NCBI GenBank assembly: GCA_910579675.1
Contig: CAJTUF010000012.1
Span: 1-64,000, forward strand
Source: an uncultured Muribaculaceae bacterium
GTDB lineage: Bacteria; Bacteroidota; Bacteroidia; Bacteroidales; Muribaculaceae
Length of the DNA: 64,000 nt
Direction: 5' to 3'
Both the position numbers and the translations under genes were made by a program. Position 1 is the stretch's first letter. Every line of letters starts with the position of its first letter. The notes under the pieces are model-generated. The model saw only the letters and a program-made list of their open reading frames with translations, ran no database searches and was not told the origin of the DNA. Shown in pieces: positions 44,019 through 53,172 of this stretch.

Positions 44019-46169
44019 TTATTTCTCTCCGGGAGTGATCCCGATATTTTCGTAGATGAAGGAATAGATGTCGGCATACTCGTCTATCACCTTGCTCATC
44101 GGCTTGCCAGCGCCATGGCCCGCATTCGAGTCGATTCGGATCAGCTTGGGTGCGTCGCCGGTGTCGGCGGCCTGAAGCGCTGCGGCATACTTGAACGAGT
44201 GGGCCGGCACCACACGGTCGTCGTGGTCGGCCGTGGTCACCATGATGGCCGGATAGGGTGTGCCGTCGTTGCGTATGGTGTGCAGAGGTGAGTAGCCAAG
44301 GAGGTAGTCGGCCATCTCCTTGGAGTCGGCAGAGGTGCCGTAATCATTGGCCCAGTTCCAGCCGATGGTGAAGAGATGATAGCGCATCATGTCCATCACG
44401 CCAACCCGCGGAATGGCCACTTTGAATAGATCGGGACGCAGGTTGACTGTAGCGCCCACAAGCAGGCCTCCATTGGATCCGCCTTCGATGGTGAGATAGT
44501 CTTTCGAGGTCCACCCCTCTCCTATCATATACTCGGCGGCAGCGATGAAGTCGTTAAACACATTGAGCTTGTTGGTCTTGGTGCCGGCCTGATGCCATGC
44601 CTCGCCATACTCGGAGCCGCCGCGCAGATTGGCCTGTGCGTAGATGCCACCGTTTTCAAGCCAGAGCAGACGCTGGGGGCTGAAGCTGGGGGGGAGGCTC
44701 ACATTGAAGCCGCCGTAGCCATAGAGATACACCGGATTCTTGCCATTGCGCTCAAGTCCTTTCTTATAGGTGATAAACATAGGAATCTTGGTGCCGTCGG
44801 CCGAGGGATAAAACACCTGCTCGGTTACATAATCCGACATATCCACACCCTCGATCTCGGGAGCGCTCACCAGAGTGCTCTCGCCGGTGGCCATATCATA
44901 GCGGTAGATGGCCGAAGGGTAGGTAAACGATGTAAACGAATAATACACCTCGTCGCTATCCTTGTCGGTCGAGAAATAGGCTGTGCCGAAGGTGGGAAAA
45001 GCTATCTCGGAGAGGCGGTTGCCCTTGCGGTCGTAGACATAGGCATGGCTTGAGGCATCCTGCTCGTAGGTCACAATCATCTTGTCGGGTCCCACGAGGT
45101 CTACCCCGGTGAGCACTCCGTCGCCTTCGGGTATGATCTCAACCCAGTTGTCGCGGCCAGGAGCCGCAGGATCGGCGGCCATAAGGCGCTTGTTGGGCGC
45201 GTTGTAGTCGGTGATGAAAAGTATGCGTCCGTCAACCACATCGAGGAGGGTGATCTCGTTGTTCTGGCTCTCCTCCATCACCTTCCAGTCGCCACCCTTG
45301 CGGAGATCGCGGAAAATCACTGAGTTGCCATTCCCCTCACCTGCGCCCGTCACAAAGAGGTAATCCTCCGAGTCGGGCACCCACGATGAGTGGAAATGCA
45401 GCGGATGGGCCGGATCTTCATACACCAGACGGTCGGCTTCCTGCGGTGTGCCGAGCTTGTGGTAGTAGATCTGATGGTTTTCGTTGGCGTTGCTGAACTC
45501 CTTTCCTGCCTCGGGACGCGGGTAGGCGCTGTAGTAAAAGCCCTCACCATCCCAGCTCACGTCGGTAAACTTTGCCCACTCGATATGGTCGGGCAAAAGC
45601 TCCTTGGTCTTGGTGTCCATCACATAGATCTCAGTCCAGTCGGATCCGTTACGCGATATGGTGTAGCCGGTATATTTGCCTTTGCCGGCGTGGGAGCGGA
45701 AGGTGCCGGTGAGAGCCACCGTGCCATTATCGCTCAGGGTGTTGGGATCGAGAAATACCTCTGCATCGCCGCCGAGCGAATCGGCGCGGTATATCACAGC
45801 CTGGTTCTGCAGGCCCGAATTTTCAGAATAGTAATACTTACCATCGCCAGCATGGCGGGGGAGACCCGTCTTGCGGAAATTGTTGAGCTCGGTAAGGCGC
45901 TTGCGGATAGCATCGCGAAACGGTATCTGCGACAGATATTCCTGTGTGACTGCATTCTCAGCCTCCACCCAGCGGAGAGTAGCCGAGGCGGTATCGTTTT
46001 CAAGTGGTCGGTAAGGATCGGCCACTTCTGTGCCGAAATATGTATCTACCGTAGCGTCGGAAGGTGCTGCGGGATAAGTGATAGCCTTATGTCCACCACA
46101 CCCGCCGGCCATTACTGCGGCAGCGCCAATGGGGAGCATCATAAGTGTGAATCGATGGGGTGATTTCAT
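44019..46169 (-). CDS. Prolyl oligopeptidase (S9A) lipoprotein
   Basis: 716 aa, the usual size. Serine peptidase cleaving after proline in short peptides: a propeller domain, then an alpha/beta hydrolase. The nucleophile is Ser565 in GGSNGGLLVGA; the Asp lies in TADHDDRVVPAHSF and the His in SNAGHGAGKP. The family oxyanion block GGFNVSLPPSFSPQRLLWL and LRGGSEYGEAWHQAG is present. The N-terminus has a signal with lipobox-like AVMAGGC, so it is probably membrane-anchored. First gene of the four-gene minus operon. Confidence 0.92.
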   Translation of the reverse strand: MKSPHRFTLMMLPIGAAAVMAGGCGGHKAITYPAAPSDATVDTYFGTEVADPYRPLENDTASATLRWVEAENAVTQEYLSQIPFRDAIRKRLTELNNFRKTGLPRHAGDGKYYYSENSGLQNQAVIYRADSLGGDAEVFLDPNTLSDNGTVALTGTFRSHAGKGKYTGYTISRNGSDWTEIYVMDTKTKELLPDHIEWAKFTDVSWDGEGFYYSAYPRPEAGKEFSNANENHQIYYHKLGTPQEADRLVYEDPAHPLHFHSSWVPDSEDYLFVTGAGEGNGNSVIFRDLRKGGDWKVMEESQNNEITLLDVVDGRILFITDYNAPNKRLMAADPAAPGRDNWVEIIPEGDGVLTGVDLVGPDKMIVTYEQDASSHAYVYDRKGNRLSEIAFPTFGTAYFSTDKDSDEVYYSFTSFTYPSAIYRYDMATGESTLVSAPEIEGVDMSDYVTEQVFYPSADGTKIPMFITYKKGLERNGKNPVYLYGYGGFNVSLPPSFSPQRLLWLENGGIYAQANLRGGSEYGEAWHQAGTKTNKLNVFNDFIAAAEYMIGEGWTSKDYLTIEGGSNGGLLVGATVNLRPDLFKVAIPRVGVMDMMRYHLFTIGWNWANDYGTSADSKEMADYLLGYSPLHTIRNDGTPYPAIMVTTADHDDRVVPAHSFKYAAALQAADTGDAPKLIRIDSNAGHGAGKPMSKVIDEYADIYSFIYENIGITPGEK

Positions 46170-46202
46170 CTGCGATAGATTGGTTTGGGATTATTGACTC
46201 TG

Positions 46203-46210
46203 CAAAACTA
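46203..46210 (-). promoter_or_regulatory. -7 element of the peptidase/MBL operon
   Basis: Minus-strand TAGTTTTG at 46203-46210 matches TAnnTTTG, 33 nt before ATG 46169. No clear -33 TTTG is seen. Confidence 0.5.
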
Positions 46211-46282
46211 CACATTATTAATAAGAAAGATAGGCCCCATGAACGGCATTAACATTATTTAACCGCATTTTTTGCTGAAATA

Positions 46283-46314
46283 TTTGCACATGCCCCAAAA
46301 AGTGCCTAACTTTG
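46283..46314 (+). promoter_or_regulatory. Promoter of initiator tRNA-Met
   Basis: TTTG at 46283-46286, exactly 20 nt, then TAACTTTG at 46307-46314. The tRNA starts 14 nt downstream. Confidence 0.8.
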
Positions 46315-46328
46315 CACTCACAAAACAT

Positions 46329-46403
<75 letters not shown>

Positions 46404-46549
46404 ATTAATCGCCGAAGGCCTATGCCCTCGGCGATTCTCATTTTTCCCCCTCGGCCAACAGGCCACACCGCGGCGCCTACGCCTCCCCCGCAGTGCTGCC
46501 TCCTCCGGGGCAGCCGCAGAATAAGGTCGGCATCGTTATCACAAAATAG

Positions 46550-46599
46550 ATCAGCGTCGGCCGAGCTCCTCACGTTGAGGAGGCTCAGCCGACGCTGAT
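46550..46599. repeat. Near-perfect hairpin related to the dispersed repeat ends
   Basis: ATCAGCGTCGGC (46550-46561) pairs with GCCGACGCTGAT (46588-46599), and CGAGCTCCTCA/TGAGGAGGCTCA continues the stem with one bulge to a tiny loop. Both arms resemble the terminal word of the repeats at 7.0 and 60.4 kb, placed outer end to outer end. It lies downstream of the GH16 gene and may serve as its terminator. The rest of 46404-46648 has no gene. Confidence 0.6.
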
Positions 46600-46648
46600 A
46601 TTTCTCTATTTGACGCCAAGCGCGAGGGCGCTCCACGCAGGGCTTACG

Positions 46649-47494
46649 TCAGATATCCTCGGGGCGCTGGTAGAAGCGCACCCAGTCGACCTCCATCTCC
46701 ACCGGAAGCTCGGCCGGATCGACGGCGCCGGCCCACGGGCCGTCGAGCTGCATGCCAATGATGAGATAGAGAGGCCGGTGGAAAGGATATTGCCCCTCGA
46801 GATCGGTGTCGATGCGGGGATAGGTAAAGGTGGGTTGGTCGTTTATGAAAAAGCAGAGGCTGTCGGGGCCGAGCTCAATGGCATATGTGTTGAATTCTCC
46901 ACAGTCGACCACCCGGGTGGTGTAGCGCGGCGGTATCGAATCCTGATGCAGCTCCATGGTGTAGAACGAGTGCACCGAATGATACACTATCGAGTCGTGA
47001 TTGATATGCTCCATGATATTCACCTCGCCGCCGTTGGGAAACCGGATTGCAGCCGGCCCATCGGTCGAGAATGTGCTGTCGGGCAGCATCCATATCGTGG
47101 GCCACGCGCCCTGTGCGCTCCCAACCTTCGCCCTGATCTCAAGACGACCGTTATAAAACGCTTTCTTATCGGCGGTGAAGATGCCGCCGGTGAGATAGCT
47201 CGCAGTGTCGGTGGCCGGGGAGCTGTTGACAATACCGCGAAGCACCAGATTGCCGTCGACAAAGTCGACACACGAGTCGTTGGGGCTCATAAACCGACGC
47301 CAATTATATTTGCGACGGGGTATTTCCGACCACACCGTGGAGTCGAGGCCGTGGTCGAAGTTATCTTCCCACACCAGAACCCAGTCGGTATCGGATAGGG
47401 CAGCTTCGCGGCTGCCCGGGCTGCAGGAGAAGAGGGCCACCGCAGCGAGGGCGGCGGCAGGGATACCTATGAACAGTTTGCGGAGGAGTGTCAT
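46649..47494 (-). CDS. GH16-family glycoside hydrolase lipoprotein
   Basis: 281 aa. Lipobox AVALFSC, then SPGSREA. The GH16 beta-jelly-roll is clear: DWVLVWEDNFDHGLDSTVW, GGIFTADKKAFYNGRLEIRA and GAWPTIWMLP. The active-site motif reads GGEVNIMEHIN: Glu157 (nucleophile) and Glu162 (acid/base) are kept, but the central Asp of the usual ExDxxE is Asn159. FFINDQPTFTYPRI and the MEVDWVRFYQ end are typical. GH16 enzymes attack beta-1,3/1,4 glucans or galactans, and some cleave mucin O-glycans; the substrate is not determined. It starts 40 nt after the ABC permease gene. Confidence 0.85.
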   Translation of the reverse strand: MTLLRKLFIGIPAAALAAVALFSCSPGSREAALSDTDWVLVWEDNFDHGLDSTVWSEIPRRKYNWRRFMSPNDSCVDFVDGNLVLRGIVNSSPATDTASYLTGGIFTADKKAFYNGRLEIRAKVGSAQGAWPTIWMLPDSTFSTDGPAAIRFPNGGEVNIMEHINHDSIVYHSVHSFYTMELHQDSIPPRYTTRVVDCGEFNTYAIELGPDSLCFFINDQPTFTYPRIDTDLEGQYPFHRPLYLIIGMQLDGPWAGAVDPAELPVEMEVDWVRFYQRPEDI

Positions 47495-47534
47495 ACTTAC
47501 TCGAATGGTTTGGTCACATATCGGTGGCGGCTTT

Positions 47535-48788
47535 TCAGTCGCCCCACCACAGCCTGCCGAGGTGTCGGCGCAGGGTGGCTATATTTGCTCCGGTGATCAC
47601 CACAGCAAACGCTATGGCCACACACACCGGAGGGATGAGCGACGCGCCCCCGAGGTCGAGCCCGGCCAGCGCCGGGCGCCACATCGTGCGGGCGATTATC
47701 ATTATAAATATCGCAGCGAGAGCAACGGCGCCGTTGACGCCCGCCAGCAAACGCCCCAGCGGGCGCCCTACTTCGCGGGGCGAGTAGCCAAGCAGCATAA
47801 GACGCTCAAGGCGGCTGCGGCTCTTCTGGAGGATCAGATAGATGCTGAGAAAGAGGATGGCCACAGCCAACAGACTTATCACAGCCCCGATGGCGCTGAC
47901 AACCCCTCCGGCAATGGCCGAGAAGCGGGCTATCCGCCCGGTGCCGGCGTCGGAGCGGTCGGCGCTGGTTTCGAGATCATGGTCGGCAAGGTAAGCATCC
48001 ATGCTGTCGGTGAGCATCGGATCGGCCTCAACGATCAGGCGGCTCGGCGGTAGCGCCTCCTCGCCGGGAGCAAAGCGACTGTTGGCCCAGTCCATGAAGC
48101 TCTGCGGCACAGCTATAGTGTTCATGCGCGACGAAAAACCGGCTATCCCTCCCGCTATCGACGCCCGGAGTCCGTCGGAGCCTGAGAGGGTAAAGGTCAT
48201 CGGCACCGTCTGCATCACCTCCTCGCTCAGCTGCGGGAGGCCTTGAGGCGCGGCAAAGCCGAAGTTGTAGAGCGCCAGATATTCCTTGCTTATTATCACC
48301 GGAATAAAGGGATCCTGTGGGTCAAAGCCCCACCGGCGCGGGCGGACATCAAAAAATTCGTCGGGAATCGACTCCATGAAGAGGTAGCTCGACATGCCGC
48401 GCGCCCCGAGATCGACCGAGGCATTGACCGTAAAACGCGAGGGGGTAAACTCTCCCACCCTGCGTGCCCACGGCTGGGCCTTGATGTCGGCTATCTCGGC
48501 GGGTGTGAACGAGGCGGGTGTGAGCCCTATCCCCTCCACTTCCTTGCTTATCACCTCAAATGAGGATGAAAAGAATGGATCGGCCGCCTCCGAGGCGCCA
48601 GCAGTAGTTGTGGCGTCGGTATAAAACATCAGGGCGGTGACTATGATTGCCAGGCCTACCATATTGGCAACGGCATAGCCCGCGAGCTGCCACACCGATA
48701 TGTTGCGGCGCAGAAGCTGCCACACCGGAGCCGTGTCGACGGCGCCGGTGGCTGAATGCCGAGGGGTTGTGCTGGAGTTTTTAATCAT
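47535..48788 (-). CDS. ABC transporter permease (FtsX/MacB-like)
   Basis: 417 aa. One transmembrane helix near residues 33-57 (LAGYAVANMVGLAIIVTALM), a large extracytoplasmic domain, then three helices in the last 130 residues (AIAGGVVSAIGAVISLLAVA, LLAGVNGAVALAAIFIMII and IPPVCVAIAFAVVITGANIA). This 1+3 pattern is that of MacB/FtsX-type mechanotransmission permeases. LILQKSRSRLERLMLLGYSP precedes the third helix, as in FtsX-like domains. Its ATG overlaps the ATPase stop by 4 nt. The substrate is unknown. Confidence 0.85.
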   Translation of the reverse strand: MIKNSSTTPRHSATGAVDTAPVWQLLRRNISVWQLAGYAVANMVGLAIIVTALMFYTDATTTAGASEAADPFFSSSFEVISKEVEGIGLTPASFTPAEIADIKAQPWARRVGEFTPSRFTVNASVDLGARGMSSYLFMESIPDEFFDVRPRRWGFDPQDPFIPVIISKEYLALYNFGFAAPQGLPQLSEEVMQTVPMTFTLSGSDGLRASIAGGIAGFSSRMNTIAVPQSFMDWANSRFAPGEEALPPSRLIVEADPMLTDSMDAYLADHDLETSADRSDAGTGRIARFSAIAGGVVSAIGAVISLLAVAILFLSIYLILQKSRSRLERLMLLGYSPREVGRPLGRLLAGVNGAVALAAIFIMIIARTMWRPALAGLDLGGASLIPPVCVAIAFAVVITGANIATLRRHLGRLWWGD

Positions 48789-49447
48789 AGCCTTATGGTG
48801 GTGAGGGTGTCAAGGAGCAGGTTGTGTCCCACGGTGGTAGTGATGATTCCGGCCCCGTGCGCGCGGGCCTCCTCGTCAAAGAGGGCGCCCACCTCGCGGT
48901 TGTGGCGCGCGTCGAGATGGCTCACCGGCTCGTCGAGCAACAGGAAGTCAAACGGCTGACACACTGCTCTTATGGCCGCCACCCGCTGTTGCTGCCCTAT
49001 CGAGAGGCGTCCGGCAGGCTCATAGGCCTTGTCGGCTATACCGAGGCGATCGAGCATCTCCGCTATCTGCGCCCGGCTCTTGCAGCCGGTAAGATTGTTT
49101 TTGAGACAGATATTTTCCATCACAGTGAGCTCGCCGAAGAGGCGCATCTCCTGCGGCAGGAGCGCCAGCGACCGGCGCCGCAGTCCACACCAACCGTCGA
49201 CCGTCAGAGTCCGGGCGTCGGTGCTGTCAAAGAGTATCGTGCCCGAGTAGTCGCGCCGACTCCCGTAGATGAAAGCAAGGAGGCTGCTCTTGCCCCCGCC
49301 GCTCTCGGCCTCGATGCTCACCCTGCACCCGCGGTCGAAGGTCACCGACCGGCTGAGCCATATCTCCGAGCGGCTTATGGCTTCGTCGGCCTGCATGCCC
49401 TCAAACACACGTGGCAGCAGATTGTGGAGTGTGATGCGTTCTGTCAT
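48785..49447 (-). CDS. ABC transporter ATP-binding protein
   Basis: 220 aa from ATG 49447. Walker A reads EAESGGGKSSLL, the Q-loop is LPQEMRLFGELTV, the signature is LSIGQQQRVAA (variant of LSGGQ), Walker B is FDFLLLDEPVSHLD, and the switch His is in TTVGHN. Drives the permease encoded next, with which it overlaps by 4 nt. The in-frame start at 49477 falls inside a hairpin and is less likely. Confidence 0.87.
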   Translation of the reverse strand: MTERITLHNLLPRVFEGMQADEAISRSEIWLSRSVTFDRGCRVSIEAESGGGKSSLLAFIYGSRRDYSGTILFDSTDARTLTVDGWCGLRRRSLALLPQEMRLFGELTVMENICLKNNLTGCKSRAQIAEMLDRLGIADKAYEPAGRLSIGQQQRVAAIRAVCQPFDFLLLDEPVSHLDARHNREVGALFDEEARAHGAGIITTTVGHNLLLDTLTTIRL

Positions 49448-49476
49448 TTCTTTTGCAATCCTTTTCACGGCCCACA

Positions 49477-49510
49477 AGGAGCCCCGACGCGACGTTGCGC
49501 CGGGGCTCCT
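49477..49510. terminator. Hairpin between pfp and ABC genes
   Basis: AGGAGCCCCG (49477-49486) pairs exactly with CGGGGCTCCT (49501-49510). It lies 64 nt after the pfp stop on the minus strand, so it is a likely pfp terminator; the T-tract on that strand is short. Confidence 0.6.
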
Positions 49511-49573
49511 ATCCTTCTTTATGCAAGCTGTAGTGGAAGGAATGTGGTCATGTTGATGGTGTGTGGCTACTGT

Positions 49574-51220
49574 TTACTTGCCGAGGTGCTCGTACTGGAG
49601 GGTAAGAGTGGGCTGGTCACACACTTCAGCGGGGCCGAAATACTGGATCGGGCCGGGGAACACATAGCGGGTGTTGATCGCCCAGTCGTCGCGTTTGGCG
49701 GCAAAGCGGCGGAAGGGGGTGCCGTCGAGGCGCACGAGAGCTTTCTGTATCACGGGCTTCATCTCGCCGTGGCGACGCTCCATGTTAAACATCATGGTGA
49801 TGGGTATGCCACCGGCAAGCCACTGAACCGACGGACGGGTCAGATTGCGGAGGCTCGACATGTAGCCGGTCACGCCTGCAGCGATGAGGCAGGCGGCGTT
49901 GTAGCCCAGTGCGTAGCAGTAGTCGGCGTCGAAGTTGGAGGGGGAAGCGCAGCGGCCTTCGTAGCCGAAGAAGTGGTGGAGGGCCGAGAACTTGCCCGAG
50001 TAGCTGCCTTCGGCGCGCTTCTCTTCAAGGCGGGTTGCAACCATCTCGCTGAGCAGCTTCTCAGTCTCGATGAGCGACACCTGTACATTGCCGTGGGGGT
50101 CGCGGTCGAGGGTGAGCTGACGGGCCACTCCGGCGGGGAGCGACGAATATACGCGCGAGTTGGCTTCCGAGAGGCTCTCGACAACAAAGCGGCGCTGCTC
50201 CTCGGCGCTCATGGCGGCGAAGTCGGGAGTGTGGGCAAGCAGGTCGTTGAGCTCGGCTATGAGGCTCTTCATGGCCGGGATAAACTCGATCAGACCTTCG
50301 GGGATCAGCACGGTGCCGAAGTTGAAGCCGCGGCTGGCGCGCTCGGCAACGATGTCGGCGATATAGTTGATCACATCGTCGAGAGTCATGTTTTCTGCCT
50401 CTACCTCTTCCGAGATGATGCAGATGTTGGGCTGGGTCTGGAGTGCGCACTCAAGGGCGATATGCGATGCCGAGCGGCCCATGAGCTTGATGAAGTGCCA
50501 GTATTTCTTGGCCGAGAAGCAGTCGCGCTGGATATTGCCGATGAGCTCCGAGTAAACCTTGGTGGCGGTGTCGAAGCCAAATGAGGTCTCGATCACCTCG
50601 TTCTTCAGGTCGCCGTCGATGGTCTTGGGGCAGCCGATCACCTGCACGCCGGCGCCGATCGACTTGTAGTATTCGGCCAGCACTGCGGCATTGGTGTTGG
50701 AGTCGTCGCCGCCTATGATTACAAGAGCGGTGATGTCGAGCTCCTTCAGGATCTCGAGACCCTTGTCAAACTGCTCTTTCTTCTCGAGCTTGGTGCGGCC
50801 CGAGCCTATGATGTCGAAGCCGCCGGTGTTGCGGTATTCGTCGATGATGTCGGCGGTGAGCTCAACATAGTCGTGGTCAACGAGGCCGCCGGGGCCCATG
50901 AGGAAGCCATACAGACGCGAGTCGCGGTTTTGCTTCTTGATGCCGTCGAAGAGGCCGCAGATCACATTGTGGCCGCCGGGGGCCTGGCCGCCCGACAGGA
51001 TCACGCCCACATTTACGGGCTTGCCTACCTCGGGATTGGGGTTGCGCTCAAAGGTGAGCTCCGGAAGTCCGTAGGTGTTGGGGAAAAGGGTTTTGATCTC
51101 GTCGCGGTCGGCTACCGACTGCGTGGGGGCGCCTTCAACAGCTACAACCGGGCCGGTGAGCGACACGGGGAGCTTGGGCTGGTAGGAGGCGCGGGCTATC
51201 TGCAGAGCGCTTTTCTTCAT
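49574..51220 (-). CDS. pfp: Diphosphate-fructose-6-phosphate 1-phosphotransferase
   Basis: PPi-dependent phosphofructokinase of the long type, 548 aa. The phosphoryl-donor site reads [13 protein letters not shown]: the GGDDS form with Asp in place of the Gly of ATP enzymes indicates PPi use. [20 protein letters not shown] carries the catalytic TIDxD, and [12 protein letters not shown] follows. [20 protein letters not shown] is the family start. It provides reversible glycolytic flux using pyrophosphate. It has its own promoter and terminator. Confidence 0.95.
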   Translation of the reverse strand: MKKSALQIARASYQPKLPVSLTGPVVAVEGAPTQSVADRDEIKTLFPNTYGLPELTFERNPNPEVGKPVNVGVILSGGQAPGGHNVICGLFDGIKKQNRDSRLYGFLMGPGGLVDHDYVELTADIIDEYRNTGGFDIIGSGRTKLEKKEQFDKGLEILKELDITALVIIGGDDSNTNAAVLAEYYKSIGAGVQVIGCPKTIDGDLKNEVIETSFGFDTATKVYSELIGNIQRDCFSAKKYWHFIKLMGRSASHIALECALQTQPNICIISEEVEAENMTLDDVINYIADIVAERASRGFNFGTVLIPEGLIEFIPAMKSLIAELNDLLAHTPDFAAMSAEEQRRFVVESLSEANSRVYSSLPAGVARQLTLDRDPHGNVQVSLIETEKLLSEMVATRLEEKRAEGSYSGKFSALHHFFGYEGRCASPSNFDADYCYALGYNAACLIAAGVTGYMSSLRNLTRPSVQWLAGGIPITMMFNMERRHGEMKPVIQKALVRLDGTPFRRFAAKRDDWAINTRYVFPGPIQYFGPAEVCDQPTLTLQYEHLGK

Positions 51221-51254
51221 CGTAAGATATTATGTGCGGGTTGATTTATGGCTG

Positions 51255-51286
51255 CAAAGGTAGGGATATTTTTCGGGCTTCGCAAA
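51255..51286 (-). promoter_or_regulatory. Promoter of pfp
   Basis: Minus strand: TTTG (51283-51286), 20-nt spacer, TACCTTTG (51255-51262). The ATG at 51220 follows 34 nt later. Confidence 0.8.
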
Positions 51287-51304
51287 TTAATTATACTCAC
51301 CGTC

Positions 51305-53134
51305 TCACTCTACGCTCACCGACAGCTCCCCTGAGCTATCGTTGCCGTAGATCTTCACGTCGCGGGTGTGCTGGAGCTTGATATCAAATTTATTGGGGTG
51401 ATAGGCCGGATAGTCGTTGTTGCGGCTGATGCGGTTGCCACGGAAGATGAGACCACGGGTCGATTTGGCATAGAGCAGCGGACACTCGAAGGTGTCGAAG
51501 TCATTATCCTCGATCACTATGCCGGGGGTGCCCGCCCCGCCGTGGAAATACTCTTTCTGCCCTTCGAGGTCATGGATCTCGGGATAGATCGAGATCACCG
51601 CCTCCGTAAACTGATAGAGGCTCGTCAGGGCGTTGACAAAGCGGTTGCGGCGTATGGTCACGTCGCGGCAGGCCCCGGTCTCATACCAGCCCATGCAGTC
51701 GCCACAGAGCAGGATCGCGGTGCCCGAGGTGTGGTCGAAGAGGTTATCCTCCACCACAACCTTGCGGGGGGTGGAGAAGAGGGTGCCGCGGGCGCGGTTG
51801 TTGCGGATGGTGTTGCCCGCGAAGGTCACCGACGGACACCACTCCATGTTCTCAAGCCCGAACTCCGAACCCTCTGCGGCTATGGCCGGGTCGACATCGG
51901 CAGTGAAGGTGATCAGAAACTCCTTGGCCCCCTTCACCTCCTGACGGTCGGCGGGAGCGATTGAGGCTATGCAGAGCCTCGGGCCGTAGACCTCCATCGT
52001 GCGGGCTGCTATCGGCTGCACCGAGTCGCCCGCCTCGCCCCACTTGAAGCCGTAGCTCTGGCCGTGCATGTAGCGGGCGCGCAGGGTGCGCGGCCCCTCC
52101 TGCCCCACCACTTTGAGATAGGTGCCGTGGACATTGATGGCGTCGTCCATCATCCCCTCATACAGGCCTCCGGTCGACGATATATGCCCCTTGCACCCCG
52201 AGAAGTGTGTGGCATCGGCCTGCGACGTGAAGTAGCGCGGATCGTCGTCGCCACGCAGACACACTCCGAAGCCCTTCAGCTCCACGCTGTCGCACAGCTG
52301 CGCCAGCAGCCCCATGCCGCGCGAGTAGTGAACCTTCACATCCTCTATCCGCGTGGCGCGGTTCTCGCTCAGGAATATACCCGGGGTGGGGCGTCCCCAT
52401 CCTCTCATGGCCACCACTGTGCCCGGTTTCAGCCTCCCGTCGCGCCAGCGCGGGGCACGGTAGCGCCCATTGCCGAGCGCCACAACGCTGTCGGTCGGTA
52501 TCCACAGGTCGGCGGTGTTAAACACCACATGGCGCGTGTCGGGCTCAAAGGCTATGCCGCTCCGGGGGCGGTCGGTCCACCCCTCGCCACGGGTCTCGAA
52601 GGCGGCGGTGCCGGGCGCTGTGCCCGCCTCGACCCACGGCGCCGTCGTAAACTCTATCCCGGCATCGCTGTTGGCCTCCACCGTCACCTGCGCTATGTGG
52701 GGGTTGGCGCAGTCGATCGAGAAGTTGGTGAGGCTCACATTGGCCGACCCGGTCACTGCCACCGGCAGCATCGTGCCGTGGAATATGAAGTCGGCCCCGC
52801 CGCCGTCGATGGTCACATTGTCCCAGTCGTCGATCGCTATCGCCACATGCTTCGGGTTGTCCTGATCGTGGTTTGATATATAATACTCGCGCGTGTAGCT
52901 CCCCTTTTCGTGGAGATTGTAGCGGCCAGGAAGGAAGCGGAGCGTCACCCCGGAGTCGCCATAGCGGGCCTTGATCCTGTCGAGCGCCTTGCGCAGCTTG
53001 GGGGCCATGTTTTCCTTGCGGCCGGGGCGTATGCCGTAGTCGGCCATATCCACCACCGTGTTCTCAGCCGCGAGCGTAGCGGCGAGGCTTATCAGGGTTA
53101 CGGAAGCAATTGAGTGGAGTAGTCGGGTCATCAT
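51305..53134 (-). CDS. Alpha-1,3-galactosidase (GH110-like, parallel beta-helix)
   Basis: 609 aa. Signal peptide (LLHSIASVTLISLAATLAAE) followed by VVDMADYGIRPGRKENMAPK. The body is a right-handed beta-helix with repeated turns such as DNVTIDGGGADFIFHGTMLP, GIFLSENRATRIEDVKVHYS, DDAINVHGTYLKVV and NTIRNNRARGTLFSTPRKVV. This matches the GH110 enzymes of Bacteroides, which remove alpha-1,3-linked galactose such as the blood-group B determinant. Distinct activities within GH110 cannot be told apart here. Tandem ATGs at 53134/53131. Placement near GH16 and a SusC/D pair suggests joint action on host glycans (inference). Confidence 0.86.
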   Translation of the reverse strand: MMTRLLHSIASVTLISLAATLAAENTVVDMADYGIRPGRKENMAPKLRKALDRIKARYGDSGVTLRFLPGRYNLHEKGSYTREYYISNHDQDNPKHVAIAIDDWDNVTIDGGGADFIFHGTMLPVAVTGSANVSLTNFSIDCANPHIAQVTVEANSDAGIEFTTAPWVEAGTAPGTAAFETRGEGWTDRPRSGIAFEPDTRHVVFNTADLWIPTDSVVALGNGRYRAPRWRDGRLKPGTVVAMRGWGRPTPGIFLSENRATRIEDVKVHYSRGMGLLAQLCDSVELKGFGVCLRGDDDPRYFTSQADATHFSGCKGHISSTGGLYEGMMDDAINVHGTYLKVVGQEGPRTLRARYMHGQSYGFKWGEAGDSVQPIAARTMEVYGPRLCIASIAPADRQEVKGAKEFLITFTADVDPAIAAEGSEFGLENMEWCPSVTFAGNTIRNNRARGTLFSTPRKVVVEDNLFDHTSGTAILLCGDCMGWYETGACRDVTIRRNRFVNALTSLYQFTEAVISIYPEIHDLEGQKEYFHGGAGTPGIVIEDNDFDTFECPLLYAKSTRGLIFRGNRISRNNDYPAYHPNKFDIKLQHTRDVKIYGNDSSGELSVSVE

Positions 53135-53172
53135 CTATGTCAGATATGGGTAAGATACTGTTGGTTGTCGGT

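Noticed and set aside
48824..50584. 586-codon plus-strand frame over the ABC ATPase and pfp genes
   Set aside because: Antisense shadow; both minus-strand genes are clearly recognised by motifs.
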